Shown piece by piece: positions 1 to 7,235 of a stretch of DNA of 64,000 nucleotides; within the stretch, counting starts at the first letter, position 1, and every line of letters starts with the position of its first letter. Source of the stretch: Flavobacterium pectinovorum (GTDB taxonomy: Bacteria; Bacteroidota; Bacteroidia; Flavobacteriales; Flavobacteriaceae); contig NZ_RCZH01000017.1 of assembly GCF_006438875.1 (NCBI RefSeq), positions 62,001 through 126,000 of the forward strand, written 5' to 3'. Both the position numbers and the translations under genes were made by a program. The notes beneath the pieces were generated by a model, which made no database searches, was not told where the DNA came from, and saw nothing but the letters and a program-made list of their open reading frames with translations.

Positions 1-62
1 GTTTCAGCAGCAACAGGCTCAATAAGTACGCGATCTGAAAGCGGTTTAATGTTTAAGGCCAT
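1..62 (-). CDS. groES: Co-chaperonin GroES, N-terminal 20 residues (cut by window edge)
   Basis: The minus strand from 62 downward reads MALNIKPLSDRVLIEPVAAE, the typical GroES start with the conserved PLxDRVLIEP segment. GroES is the heptameric lid of the GroEL folding chamber in the cytoplasm. Only the first 20 codons are inside the window; groEL would be expected beyond the edge. A terminator-like hairpin at 151-184 separates it from secG, so groES should have its own promoter in 63-150. Confidence 0.93.
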   Translation of the reverse strand, partial: MALNIKPLSDRVLIEPVAAE

Positions 63-110
63 GATTTTATATTATTATAAGTTATACGTTTTTTATGTTC
101 TATTGGATTT

Positions 111-124
111 CAGAAATTGTGCCA
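111..124 (-). promoter_or_regulatory. Weak sigma-54-like promoter candidate upstream of groES
   Basis: On the minus strand the sequence TGGCACAATTTCTG lies about 50 bases before the groES ATG. The -24 half (TGGCAC) matches the sigma-54 consensus well, but the -12 half has CTGA where TTGC is expected. No clear TAnnTTTG element was seen in this gap. This is an inference from one good half-site. Confidence 0.2.
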
Positions 125-150
125 TGCTCTTAAAACTGACATTATTTCTT

Positions 151-184
151 AAAAAAAATGCCAGCTTTGACAGGCTGGCATTTA
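151..184 (-). terminator. Rho-independent terminator after secG
   Basis: Read on the minus strand, ATGCCAGC and GCTGGCAT form a perfect 8-bp stem around a short loop, followed by a run of T. It lies just beyond the secG stop codon and closes the minus-strand gene string. Confidence 0.8.
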
Positions 185-202
185 ATATTTATATCTAAGT
201 GA

Positions 203-541
203 TTATTTTGCTGCAGGAGTTGCCGGAGCAGGTGTTTGTTGAACTGGAGCAGCTGGCGTGTTAGCAGGAGCTTCGGTTTTTTCAATAATTTTAGAGTCAG
301 TATCACTTAATGATCCTGTGAAACTTAAGCTTGAAAGCAAAATTAAAGCAATCAAAATAGTCGCTAGTGTCCAGGTACTTTTATCTAAAAAGTCTGTTGT
401 TTTTTGTACTCCACCTAACATTTGAGTTCCGCTGATAGTAGACGACAATCCGCCTCCTTTAGGGTTTTGAACCATGATTACTACGATCAATAGAAAACAA
501 ACTATTGTGATTAAAACTAAAAAAATTGAAAATGTGCTCAT
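203..541 (-). CDS. secG: Preprotein translocase subunit SecG
   Basis: SecG is the small auxiliary subunit of the SecYEG inner-membrane channel. The 112-residue product has the SecG layout: a first membrane helix at about residues 4-24, the conserved cytoplasmic stretch with VQNPKGGGLSS at about 24-34, then a second helix at about 57-76. The last ~30 residues are a proline/alanine-rich tail (repeated PAP and TPA), common in Bacteroidota SecG. The start codon is 3 bases from the stop of the upstream TPR gene, so the two are probably co-transcribed. Its export role fits the many Sec-dependent envelope proteins in the window. Confidence 0.93.
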   Translation of the reverse strand: MSTFSIFLVLITIVCFLLIVVIMVQNPKGGGLSSTISGTQMLGGVQKTTDFLDKSTWTLATILIALILLSSLSFTGSLSDTDSKIIEKTEAPANTPAAPVQQTPAPATPAAK

Positions 542-544
542 TGC

Positions 545-2203
545 TTAATTATTATTGTTATTTTGTTGTAAAATCTTTATATCCGAAATACGGTCTGCAA
601 AGAAACTAATTTTTTCTGGATATTTCAAAATTAATATTTCATATGCTTGTATTGCTTTTGTATATTTTTTTTGTTCCAAATATACTCTGGCCAAAGTCTC
701 GGTCATTAAGTAGGAATTATCCTCTTGATTTATGTTGAATTGTACTGCTGGCGTTATTGCAGTCTGCTTTATAGGCGAAATCTTCGGATTCGTTTCGATG
801 AATTTATTGATTATTTCTGCCTTTTTCTTTTTCTCTTCGTCCAATAATTCAACTTCAACAATTGTTTCGGTTGGTTTTTTAGTTTGTTTTTCCTCTTCCG
901 GAGTTTCTTCTGATCTGTCAATTGGCTCAGTTTTGGCTAATTGAAGCCATTCCTGAAAAGAGTGTTTTTCATTAACCGAAAAATCTAATGGTTTTCCTAT
1001 TTCCAGATTTTCTTCTGCAGTTTTTACAACTTCCGGGATTTCGATCTCGTTAGGTTCTTCAACTTCTTCTTCTTCTTTAGCTTTCTCAAAAACTACTGTT
1101 GAAGCTTCTTTAATAGAATTTAAAATCGATTTTTCAATGGGATCAACTCTGACATCTGGAATTTCATCATCAACGGTTTCATCAAAAAAGGTTGAAGTTG
1201 CTATTTTAACAGGCTGCTCGATAATTGGATCAACTTTTATTTCTTCTATTTTTGGAGTTTCTTCAAAAGTTATATTCGTTTCTGTTTGATCAGAAGTTAA
1301 AACGGGTTCCTCAATTATTGCAGGTTCTTCAAAAACAACTGATGTTACTTCTTTAAAATGATCTAAAATGGGTTGCTCAATAACGGGCTCAATTTTAATC
1401 TCTTCTGTTTCTATAGGTTCTTCAAAAGTTGCAGTTGTTATTTCTTTAAAAGAATCTAAAATTGATTGCTCGCTAATTGGCTCAATTATAAGCTCCTCTA
1501 TTTTTGGAGTTTCTTCAAAGGTTGCAGTTGTTACCTCTTTAAATGAATCCAAAATTGCTTGCTCGCTAATTGGTTCGATTATAGGCTCTTCTATTTTTGG
1601 AGTTTCTTCAAAAGTTGTACTAATTACTTCTTTAAATGAATCTAATATTGATTGCTCACTAATGGATTCAATTTTAAGGTCTTTTATTTTTACAGGTTCT
1701 TCAAAAGTTGTTGTTACTTCTTTAAAAGAATCTAAGACAGGCTGCTCAATAACCAAATCGATTTTTGGTTCTTCAATTATTACAGGTTTTTCAAAAGTGA
1801 CCGTTGTAGCTTCTTTAATAGAGTCTAAAATAGATTGTTCTATTGGATCAATGCGAACTTCTGTACTTTTTTTAATTTGTTCTGCCGAGATGATTTCGCT
1901 GTCAAAAACAGTAATATTCAAAAGATCTTTTAACTTTCTGTCGTAATATTCGCTTTGGATAGAAGTAAAAGTTTCCGAAGTTATAAAATCAAACAAAATC
2001 GAACGGTCAGTCGTATAAGCGGCCGTAACTTTTAGAGCATAATTATACTTAAAGCTGTTTTGATTATAAAGTCCTTTTAATCGCAATGCGCGGGCACTTT
2101 GAAAATACGGAAATTCATTCAAAACACTTCCTAATGCATCCGCCTGCTTTTCTGTAATAGCATCGGGTTTGTTCATTAAGTAGGTATAATCAGTTACGTT
2201 CAT
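545..2203 (-). CDS. TPR-containing protein with a long degenerate acidic repeat region
   Basis: A 552-residue protein with no signal peptide. Residues 1-110 form a conserved-looking N-terminal domain. Residues ~117-390 consist of about eight degenerate copies of a ~30-residue unit built on EQSILDSFKEVTT..FEE.PKIEE. Residues ~395-480 are acidic and lysine-rich, probably disordered. A TPR-like helix pair follows at ~497-545 (LARVYLEQKKYTKAIQAYEILILKYP). The gene lies between lptE and secG and abuts secG. TPRs usually mediate protein contacts, but the partner is unknown. The repeat number probably varies between strains; that is inference. Confidence 0.8.
   Translation of the reverse strand: MNVTDYTYLMNKPDAITEKQADALGSVLNEFPYFQSARALRLKGLYNQNSFKYNYALKVTAAYTTDRSILFDFITSETFTSIQSEYYDRKLKDLLNITVFDSEIISAEQIKKSTEVRIDPIEQSILDSIKEATTVTFEKPVIIEEPKIDLVIEQPVLDSFKEVTTTFEEPVKIKDLKIESISEQSILDSFKEVISTTFEETPKIEEPIIEPISEQAILDSFKEVTTATFEETPKIEELIIEPISEQSILDSFKEITTATFEEPIETEEIKIEPVIEQPILDHFKEVTSVVFEEPAIIEEPVLTSDQTETNITFEETPKIEEIKVDPIIEQPVKIATSTFFDETVDDEIPDVRVDPIEKSILNSIKEASTVVFEKAKEEEEVEEPNEIEIPEVVKTAEENLEIGKPLDFSVNEKHSFQEWLQLAKTEPIDRSEETPEEEKQTKKPTETIVEVELLDEEKKKKAEIINKFIETNPKISPIKQTAITPAVQFNINQEDNSYLMTETLARVYLEQKKYTKAIQAYEILILKYPEKISFFADRISDIKILQQNNNNN
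1080..1855 (-). repeat. In-frame degenerate tandem repeat inside the TPR gene
   Basis: About eight units of roughly 90-100 bp encode variants of the EQ.ILDSFKEVTT..FEE.PKIEEP.I. segment. The central units are the most alike, which suggests recent unit duplication there. Unit length stays a multiple of three, so the frame is kept. Confidence 0.8.
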
Positions 2204-2306
2204 TATGTATTATTTAATCGTATTGTTGTTTAATTATTTATTGGATTATTAAATCGTTTGTAGATTAGTCGATTTGACGATTAACCGATTTAACAAATCA
2301 ACATTT

Positions 2307-2816
2307 TTACCACTTTGCGAGTGACTCATTAAAAATATCCTGAGTAATTCTCTCAAAAATTACTTTAAGTGCTTCGTTCAGAATAGCACCTGTTGGAAGA
2401 CCAGATCCGGCAAAATCATAATAAAACTCAAATGATTTTTCAAAATCGTCAGTTTCTTTCTTTTTATTGGTAAACCTAACTTGTACACGAATTGTCAAAC
2501 GGTTTTGTGCCGCTTTCAGATCTGAATCTGCTGTAGCAGTCATTGGCGTTGTTCTGTAGTCTACAATTTCTCCTTCATAAACTAAATCTCCACCGTTGCT
2601 AACTAAGTTTAAATTAGTTTGCCCCATAATTATATCCTGCAATGCCAGTGTAAATTGTCTGTCGATTCCCGGTTCAACCAAATCAGCATTATTTTGAAAG
2701 AAATTAACCTGAAAAGTTTTTGCGTCAATTTTTCCCGTTCCTGTAAAGTTGTAAACATTGCAACCGCTAAAAGTTGTTGCAATTAATAGAATTAAAAGAT
2801 ATTTTAAATTTTTCAT
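2307..2816 (-). CDS. lptE: LptE-like outer-membrane lipoprotein (LPS assembly)
   Basis: A 169-residue lipoprotein: MKNLKYLLILLIATTFSGC gives a signal peptide with a lipobox ending at Cys19. The rest matches the Bacteroidota LptE-like family, with the early VYNFTGTGKIDAKTFQVNFF segment and a late GxILNEALKVIFERITQDIF helix. LptE plugs the LptD beta-barrel that inserts lipopolysaccharide into the outer leaflet. The assignment rests on family resemblance and on the usual Flavobacterium neighbourhood (sigma-54 activator, secG). A TAnnTTTG element directly upstream suggests it can be transcribed separately from the upstream regulator. Confidence 0.82.
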   Translation of the reverse strand: MKNLKYLLILLIATTFSGCNVYNFTGTGKIDAKTFQVNFFQNNADLVEPGIDRQFTLALQDIIMGQTNLNLVSNGGDLVYEGEIVDYRTTPMTATADSDLKAAQNRLTIRVQVRFTNKKKETDDFEKSFEFYYDFAGSGLPTGAILNEALKVIFERITQDIFNESLAKW

Positions 2817-2833
2817 TTTTTATTTTAAGATTT

Positions 2834-2841
2834 CAAAGATA
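2834..2841 (-). promoter_or_regulatory. TAnnTTTG promoter element before lptE
   Basis: The minus strand reads TATCTTTG, 18 bases from the lptE start codon. The same octamer at the same distance precedes miaB. No clear -33 TTG was found at the usual spacing. Confidence 0.45.
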
Positions 2842-2890
2842 TTCATTTTCGGCCAAAACTTTTTTGCGTCTTCGTGTCTTTGTGGTAAAA

Positions 2891-4150
2891 CTACAAATCA
2901 AATTGTTTAATTTTTCTATATAATGTTCGCTCAGAAATACCTAATTCATCTGCAGCAGCTTTTCGTTTACCTTTATTTTTCTCTAATGATTTTTTGATCA
3001 TTTCGATTTCTTTTTGTTCTAAACGTAAAACCTCTTCTTCTTCAATCGTTTCAGCGAACAAATAATTATCGTCTTGCATTTGATAATTTTCTTCGCGTGC
3101 TGTCGGTGTCATGACAGCCGTTCTTGGTTCTTCTTCAAAATCTATCTCGCTTTCATTTTCCTGCGAACCATATATCTTCTGAATCAAATTAGGATTAATG
3201 TCCTGGACTTTTGAACTTCCATTTTTCATTAATTCTAAAGTCAATTTTTTCAAATCATTCAGATCACTTTTCATATCAAAAAGAACTTTGTACAGGATAT
3301 CTCTTTCAGTACTAAAATCGTTTTCTTTTTTCTTGTCGCTAATTACAGAAGGCAAATTGCTTCCTTCGGCGCTAGGGAGATAAGATTGTAAAGTTGCTAA
3401 TGTAATATCACGATTGGTTTCTAAAACTGAGATTTGTTCTGCTACATTTCGCAACTGACGGATGTTTCCGTTCCATCTGAATTTTTGCAAAAGCAGAACA
3501 GCATCGTCATCTAACTTCAACGGTGGCATTTTGTATTTATGCGCAAAATCAGCAACAAATTTTCTAAATAACAAATGTATGTCTTCGTTTCTTTCACGCA
3601 AAGGCGGTAAAGTAATTTCGACAGTTGTTAAACGATAATACAAATCCTCACGGAATTTTCCTTTTTCAATTGCATTGAATAAGTTTACGTTTGTAGCCGC
3701 AACGATTCTAACATTTGTTTTCTGAACCTGAGAAGATCCTACTTTTATAAATTCACCATTTTCAAGAACACGAAGTAAACGAACTTGAGTTGTTAAAGGT
3801 AATTCACCCACTTCATCAAGAAAAATAGTTCCGCCATCGGCTACTTCAAAATAACCTTCACGCGTGCTTGTTGCACCTGTAAAAGCGCCTTTTTCGTGTC
3901 CAAAAAGCTCACTATCAATAGTTCCTTCCGGAATTGCACCACAGTTTACAGCAATATATTTACCATGCTTTCTGTGCGAAAGCGAATGGATTATTCTTGG
4001 AATATTTTCTTTACCAACACCACTTTCCCCAGTCACCATTACCGAAATATCAGTAGGCGCCACCTGAATGGCTTTTTCAATGGCGCGATTTAATTTAGGA
4101 TCATTTCCAATAATCTCAAATCGCTGTTTTATTGCTTGAACTGTTTCCAT
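2891..4150 (-). CDS. Sigma-54-dependent transcriptional activator (AAA+ and Fis-type HTH, no receiver domain)
   Basis: A 419-residue bacterial enhancer-binding protein. The AAA+ domain begins almost at the N-terminus: Walker A GESGVGKE at about residues 41-48, the sigma-54-contacting GAFTGA loop at ~89-94, Walker B GGTIFLDEVGE at ~107-117, and the arginine-finger region at ~165-180. After a variable acidic linker (~270-370) comes a Fis-type helix-turn-helix ending in GISERTLYRKIKQFDL. It should open RNA polymerase/sigma-54 promoters by ATP hydrolysis. It lacks an N-terminal receiver, GAF or PAS domain, so its activity is probably set by expression or a partner protein. It lies in a minus-strand string with miaB and lptE; its targets are not evident. 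Confidence 0.9.
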   Translation of the reverse strand: METVQAIKQRFEIIGNDPKLNRAIEKAIQVAPTDISVMVTGESGVGKENIPRIIHSLSHRKHGKYIAVNCGAIPEGTIDSELFGHEKGAFTGATSTREGYFEVADGGTIFLDEVGELPLTTQVRLLRVLENGEFIKVGSSQVQKTNVRIVAATNVNLFNAIEKGKFREDLYYRLTTVEITLPPLRERNEDIHLLFRKFVADFAHKYKMPPLKLDDDAVLLLQKFRWNGNIRQLRNVAEQISVLETNRDITLATLQSYLPSAEGSNLPSVISDKKKENDFSTERDILYKVLFDMKSDLNDLKKLTLELMKNGSSKVQDINPNLIQKIYGSQENESEIDFEEEPRTAVMTPTAREENYQMQDDNYLFAETIEEEEVLRLEQKEIEMIKKSLEKNKGKRKAAADELGISERTLYRKIKQFDL

Positions 4151-4208
4151 TTGTTTTTTGTTTCAAGTTTTTATTTGTTTCAGGTTTCAAGTTTTTATAC
4201 TTTGAGCC

Positions 4209-4730
4209 TTAACTTTTTAAACTCTTTTTTATATCGATCGAATTAAAAAGCTGTTTTAATTCGTTATATTGATTGTTTTTAAGATCCGCTTTGTTGAGAA
4301 TAAGAAAGTGATTCTTTTTTATAAACACAATGAAATAATCTTTTACTTCTTTTATCTTCAATAAGTCCTTCCAGAAATATTTTGTATCGAAACTATCTCC
4401 TTTTACTTGAAAAAAGTCATAATTGAAAATATGGTATATGTTTTCTTTGTTTTTAGGGTCTTCATTAAATTTAATAGCTATGTTCCGACGTAGTATAAGG
4501 AAAAGAACTAAAGGGAAAAATAAAATCAAGATTTCTGATCTAAACAAATTATCGAAAGAGAAGTTATCTTTTGATGTCTCATTTATGATTATGCGAACTC
4601 CGTTTATTAATAATAATGAAAATGCAATAATACAAAACCAAATTATCGGTTTTGGGAACATTACACTTAATATGGCTTTTGTGTATGTTTTTGCACTAAA
4701 ATTATTTTTTACTAGAATTTCTTTCTCCAT
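4209..4730 (-). CDS. YcxB-like membrane protein
   Basis: A 173-residue protein with two adjacent membrane helices at about residues 27-48 and 66-84 and a cytoplasmic C-terminal half. The layout (short N-terminus, helix pair, then a domain with hydrophobic strands such as YFIVFIKKNHFLILNKADL) resembles the YcxB-like family, whose function is not known. It lies between miaB and the sigma-54 activator with gaps of 80 and 58 bases, and may be a passenger in that operon. Both flanking gaps carry short TTTCAAGTTT/GTTTCAGGTTT repeats. Confidence 0.6.
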   Translation of the reverse strand: MEKEILVKNNFSAKTYTKAILSVMFPKPIIWFCIIAFSLLLINGVRIIINETSKDNFSFDNLFRSEILILFFPLVLFLILRRNIAIKFNEDPKNKENIYHIFNYDFFQVKGDSFDTKYFWKDLLKIKEVKDYFIVFIKKNHFLILNKADLKNNQYNELKQLFNSIDIKKSLKS

Positions 4731-4810
4731 ATTTTAAATTAAAACTTAAATAATCTTTATTATGTATGTCTCAAGTTACAAAGAAAACCTGAAACTTGAA
4801 ACAAATTTTC

Positions 4811-6256
4811 TTAATTCATTTCACTAAATCCAACCGCTTCACCTTTCAAAGTTCCACTCGTACAACTTGTGATTTTTACATTTACAAAATCTCCAATTTT
4901 ATAATTTTCCTTTGGGAAAACTACTGTAATACTTTGAGAGTTTCTTCCAGAGAACTCTTCAGATGATTTTTTAGATACTTTCTCAACTAAAACTTCAACA
5001 ATTTGCCCTACGAATTCTTCACTGCGGAACCAAGCATGTTTTTGTTGTAAATCAACAATTTCCTGTAATCTTCTTGCTTTGGTTTCTTCCAGAACATCAT
5101 CTTCCATTTTTCTTCCTGCCAAAGTTCCCGGACGCTCAGAATACGAATACATATAACCAAAGTTATATTTCACATATTCCATCAGACTCATTGTATCCTG
5201 ATGATCTTCTTCAGTTTCTGTTGGAAAACCGGCAATCATATCTTGCGAAATCGAAGCATTCGGGATAATCGCCTTGATTTTATCAATCAAAGCCATGTAT
5301 TCTTCACGAGTATGTAAACGATTCATTTCTTTTAGAATTCTGTTGCTTCCAGACTGAACCGGCAAGTGAATGTGTTTACAAATATTTGGATATTTCGCAA
5401 TAACGTGCAAGATGCTTTCGTGCATATCCTGCGGATTAGAAGTCGAAAAACGAATACGCATTTTAGGAAAACCAACAGCAACCATTTCAAGCAATTGATC
5501 AAAATCGACCGCCGTTGCTTTTTGCATATCAGATGCATTTACAAAATCTTTTTTCAAACCGCCACCGTACCAAAGGTAACTGTCAACGTTTTGACCTAAA
5601 AGTGTGATTTCCTTAAAGCCTTTATCCCATAAATCCTGAATTTCCTTTATAATACTCTGAGGTTCACGACTACGCTCACGTCCGCGTGTAAAAGGCACAA
5701 CGCAAAACGTACACATATTATCGCAGCCACGAGTGATAGAAACCAAAGCTGTAATTCCGTTACTCATCAAACGAACCGGCGAAATATCTCCATAGGTTTC
5801 ATCTTTTGATAAAATTACATTAATGGCGTCACGGCCTTCCTCAACTTCTGCCAATAAATTAGGCAAATCTTTGTAAGCATCAGGTCCAACAACAAGGTCA
5901 ACTATTTTTTCTTCCTCCAGAAATTGACTTTTCAAACGTTCCGCCATGCAGCCCAAAACGCCCACTTTCATCTTTGGGTTAATACGTTTCACCGCATTAT
6001 ATTTCTCCAGACGTTTGCGAATAGTTTGCTCCGCCTTATCTCGAATCGAGCAGGTATTTACAAGAACCAAATCGGCATCTTCAAGAGTTTGTGTGGTGTT
6101 ATATCCGTTTATTGATAAGATAGAAGCTACGACCTCACTGTCCGAAAAATTCATCGCACAACCGTAACTTTCTATAAAAAGTTTCTTAGTATTCTCAGGT
6201 TTATTCTCCAAAACAAGACTTTCGCCCTGTTTGCTTTCCTCAATAATCTTTTCCAT
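4811..6256 (-). CDS. miaB: tRNA-2-methylthio-N6-isopentenyladenosine-37 synthase MiaB
   Basis: MiaB is a radical-SAM enzyme that adds a methylthio group to i6A37 of tRNAs reading UNN codons. The 481-residue product has all its parts. The N-terminal UPF0004 domain carries the auxiliary-cluster cysteines (YGCAMN, NTCSIR, LGCMAE). The radical-SAM CxxxCxxC motif is seen as RGCDNMCTFC at about residue 180. A C-terminal TRAM domain (~410-475) binds RNA. The start is supported by a promoter octamer 18 bases upstream. It is the first gene of the minus-strand string down to secG. Confidence 0.95.
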   Translation of the reverse strand: MEKIIEESKQGESLVLENKPENTKKLFIESYGCAMNFSDSEVVASILSINGYNTTQTLEDADLVLVNTCSIRDKAEQTIRKRLEKYNAVKRINPKMKVGVLGCMAERLKSQFLEEEKIVDLVVGPDAYKDLPNLLAEVEEGRDAINVILSKDETYGDISPVRLMSNGITALVSITRGCDNMCTFCVVPFTRGRERSREPQSIIKEIQDLWDKGFKEITLLGQNVDSYLWYGGGLKKDFVNASDMQKATAVDFDQLLEMVAVGFPKMRIRFSTSNPQDMHESILHVIAKYPNICKHIHLPVQSGSNRILKEMNRLHTREEYMALIDKIKAIIPNASISQDMIAGFPTETEEDHQDTMSLMEYVKYNFGYMYSYSERPGTLAGRKMEDDVLEETKARRLQEIVDLQQKHAWFRSEEFVGQIVEVLVEKVSKKSSEEFSGRNSQSITVVFPKENYKIGDFVNVKITSCTSGTLKGEAVGFSEMN

Positions 6257-6273
6257 TGTATAATTTCAAAGTG

Positions 6274-6305
6274 CAAAGATAACGTAAATGCTATCAATGT
6301 GACAA
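6274..6305 (-). promoter_or_regulatory. Promoter of the miaB gene string
   Basis: On the minus strand a TTG (6305-6303) is followed after 21 bases by TATCTTTG (6281-6274), fitting the Bacteroidota TTG-N~20-TAnnTTTG pattern. The predicted start site lies about 12 bases before the miaB ATG, a short leader. Confidence 0.6.
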
Positions 6306-6378
6306 GATGGCAGAAAAGAATTTTTAGATTATTGATTATTGATTTTGATTACTTGGACAAACTATAAATGACTTCTTT

Positions 6379-6890
6379 GCCACATATTAAAAGATCAAAA
6401 GGATTTTTTTTACCGCAAATTTCACAAATTTCCACAAATTAATTCGTGCTTATTCGTGGCGAATAAAAACTTTGTAAACTTTGCGATTAACTTTTTTTGC
6501 CACAGATTAAAAAGATTCTCAAAGCTTTGCGAACTTATCCTGACATCTTTCAGCTCAAATTAAACTTTGTGAACTTTGCGTAAAAACTTTGTGGTCTCTG
6601 CGGTTAGATTTTGCCACAGATTAAAAGATTAAAAGGATTTTTTACGCCACGAATTTCACAAATTTCCACAAATTAATTCGTGCTAATTCGTGAAATTCGT
6701 GGCGGATAAATTTTAATAATTCTTTTCGGAAAACCCTGATAAATTTGCGGTTATATTTTTTAGCCACAGATTAAAAGATTAAAAATGATTCTCAAAGCTT
6801 TGCGAACTTCGCCTGAAATGTTTCAGCTCAGATTAAAACTTCGCGAACTTTGCGTAATAACTTTGTGAACTTTGGGGTTAAATTTTTTAA
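6379..6890. repeat. Alternating two-module intergenic repeat (A-B-A-B)
   Basis: Four blocks start at 6379, 6499, 6613 and 6763, each opening with GCCACA.ATTAAAA. Blocks 1 and 3 (A) continue into a segment with CACAAATTTCCACAAATTAA and a partial palindrome around ATTCGTG. Blocks 2 and 4 (B) continue with TTCTCAAAGCTTTGCGAAC and an AACTTTGCGAACTTTGCG-like tract. This is a duplicated A-B pair without an open frame. It fills most of the 980-bp gap between miaB and topA. Confidence 0.75.
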
Positions 6891-6892
6891 GA

Positions 6893-7048
6893 AGCTATTT
6901 CCAGCTTTCCGTTGCATCCCGATAGCTATCGGGACATAAAAAAAGCAAAGTTTCTAATGTTTTAAAAAGAGCTTCTTTTAGTCGCTTTTTTAAAACAAGA
7001 AACTTTTGCGTTTTTTATTCCGGGCTTTTCACTGCAATCTGGGCTAGG
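6893..7048. repeat. Dispersed structured element, copy 1
   Basis: A 156-bp element nearly matched at 20881-21034. It begins AGCTATTTCCAGCTTTCCG, carries the perfect palindrome CCCGATAGCTATCGGG, then a long hairpin, and ends TCCGGGCTTTTCACTGCAATC and GGGCTAGG. The hairpin pairs 6945-6955 with about 6998-7009, and 6959-6972 with 6984-6996, around an 11-base loop. The flanks are conserved between copies while the stem sequences differ and still pair. It could be a REP/MITE-like element or a structured RNA. Confidence 0.75.
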
Positions 7049-7209
7049 AATTTAGGGTATGAAAAAGAACATTTCCGGGGTAAAAACCATTAAAAGTTAT
7101 ACCTATATATATAATAGGTAGGAATACAGATAAATCTGCAATTTTAAGAAACATAATATTAAAATAACTCAAAAATGCATTCGCAAGGCAGATATTTAAA
7201 AAAAATAGA

Positions 7210-7217
7210 TACTTTTG
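7210..7217 (+). promoter_or_regulatory. TAnnTTTG promoter element of topA
   Basis: TACTTTTG lies 18 bases before the topA ATG at 7236. It overlaps an in-frame TTG at 7215, which rules that codon out as the main start, since the transcript should begin downstream of it. Confidence 0.55.
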
Positions 7218-7235
7218 TTGCAGAAAAATAGAGCA

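Noticed and set aside
1368..1946. 192-residue plus-strand open frame
   Set aside because: Antisense shadow of the repeat region in the TPR gene; its own repeats mirror the coding repeats on the other strand.
5332..5599. Open frames on both strands inside miaB
   Set aside because: Shadows of the well-supported radical-SAM gene.
7215..7235. TTG start giving topA seven extra residues
   Set aside because: It overlaps the promoter -7 element TACTTTTG, and the family starts at MAKNLVIVES.
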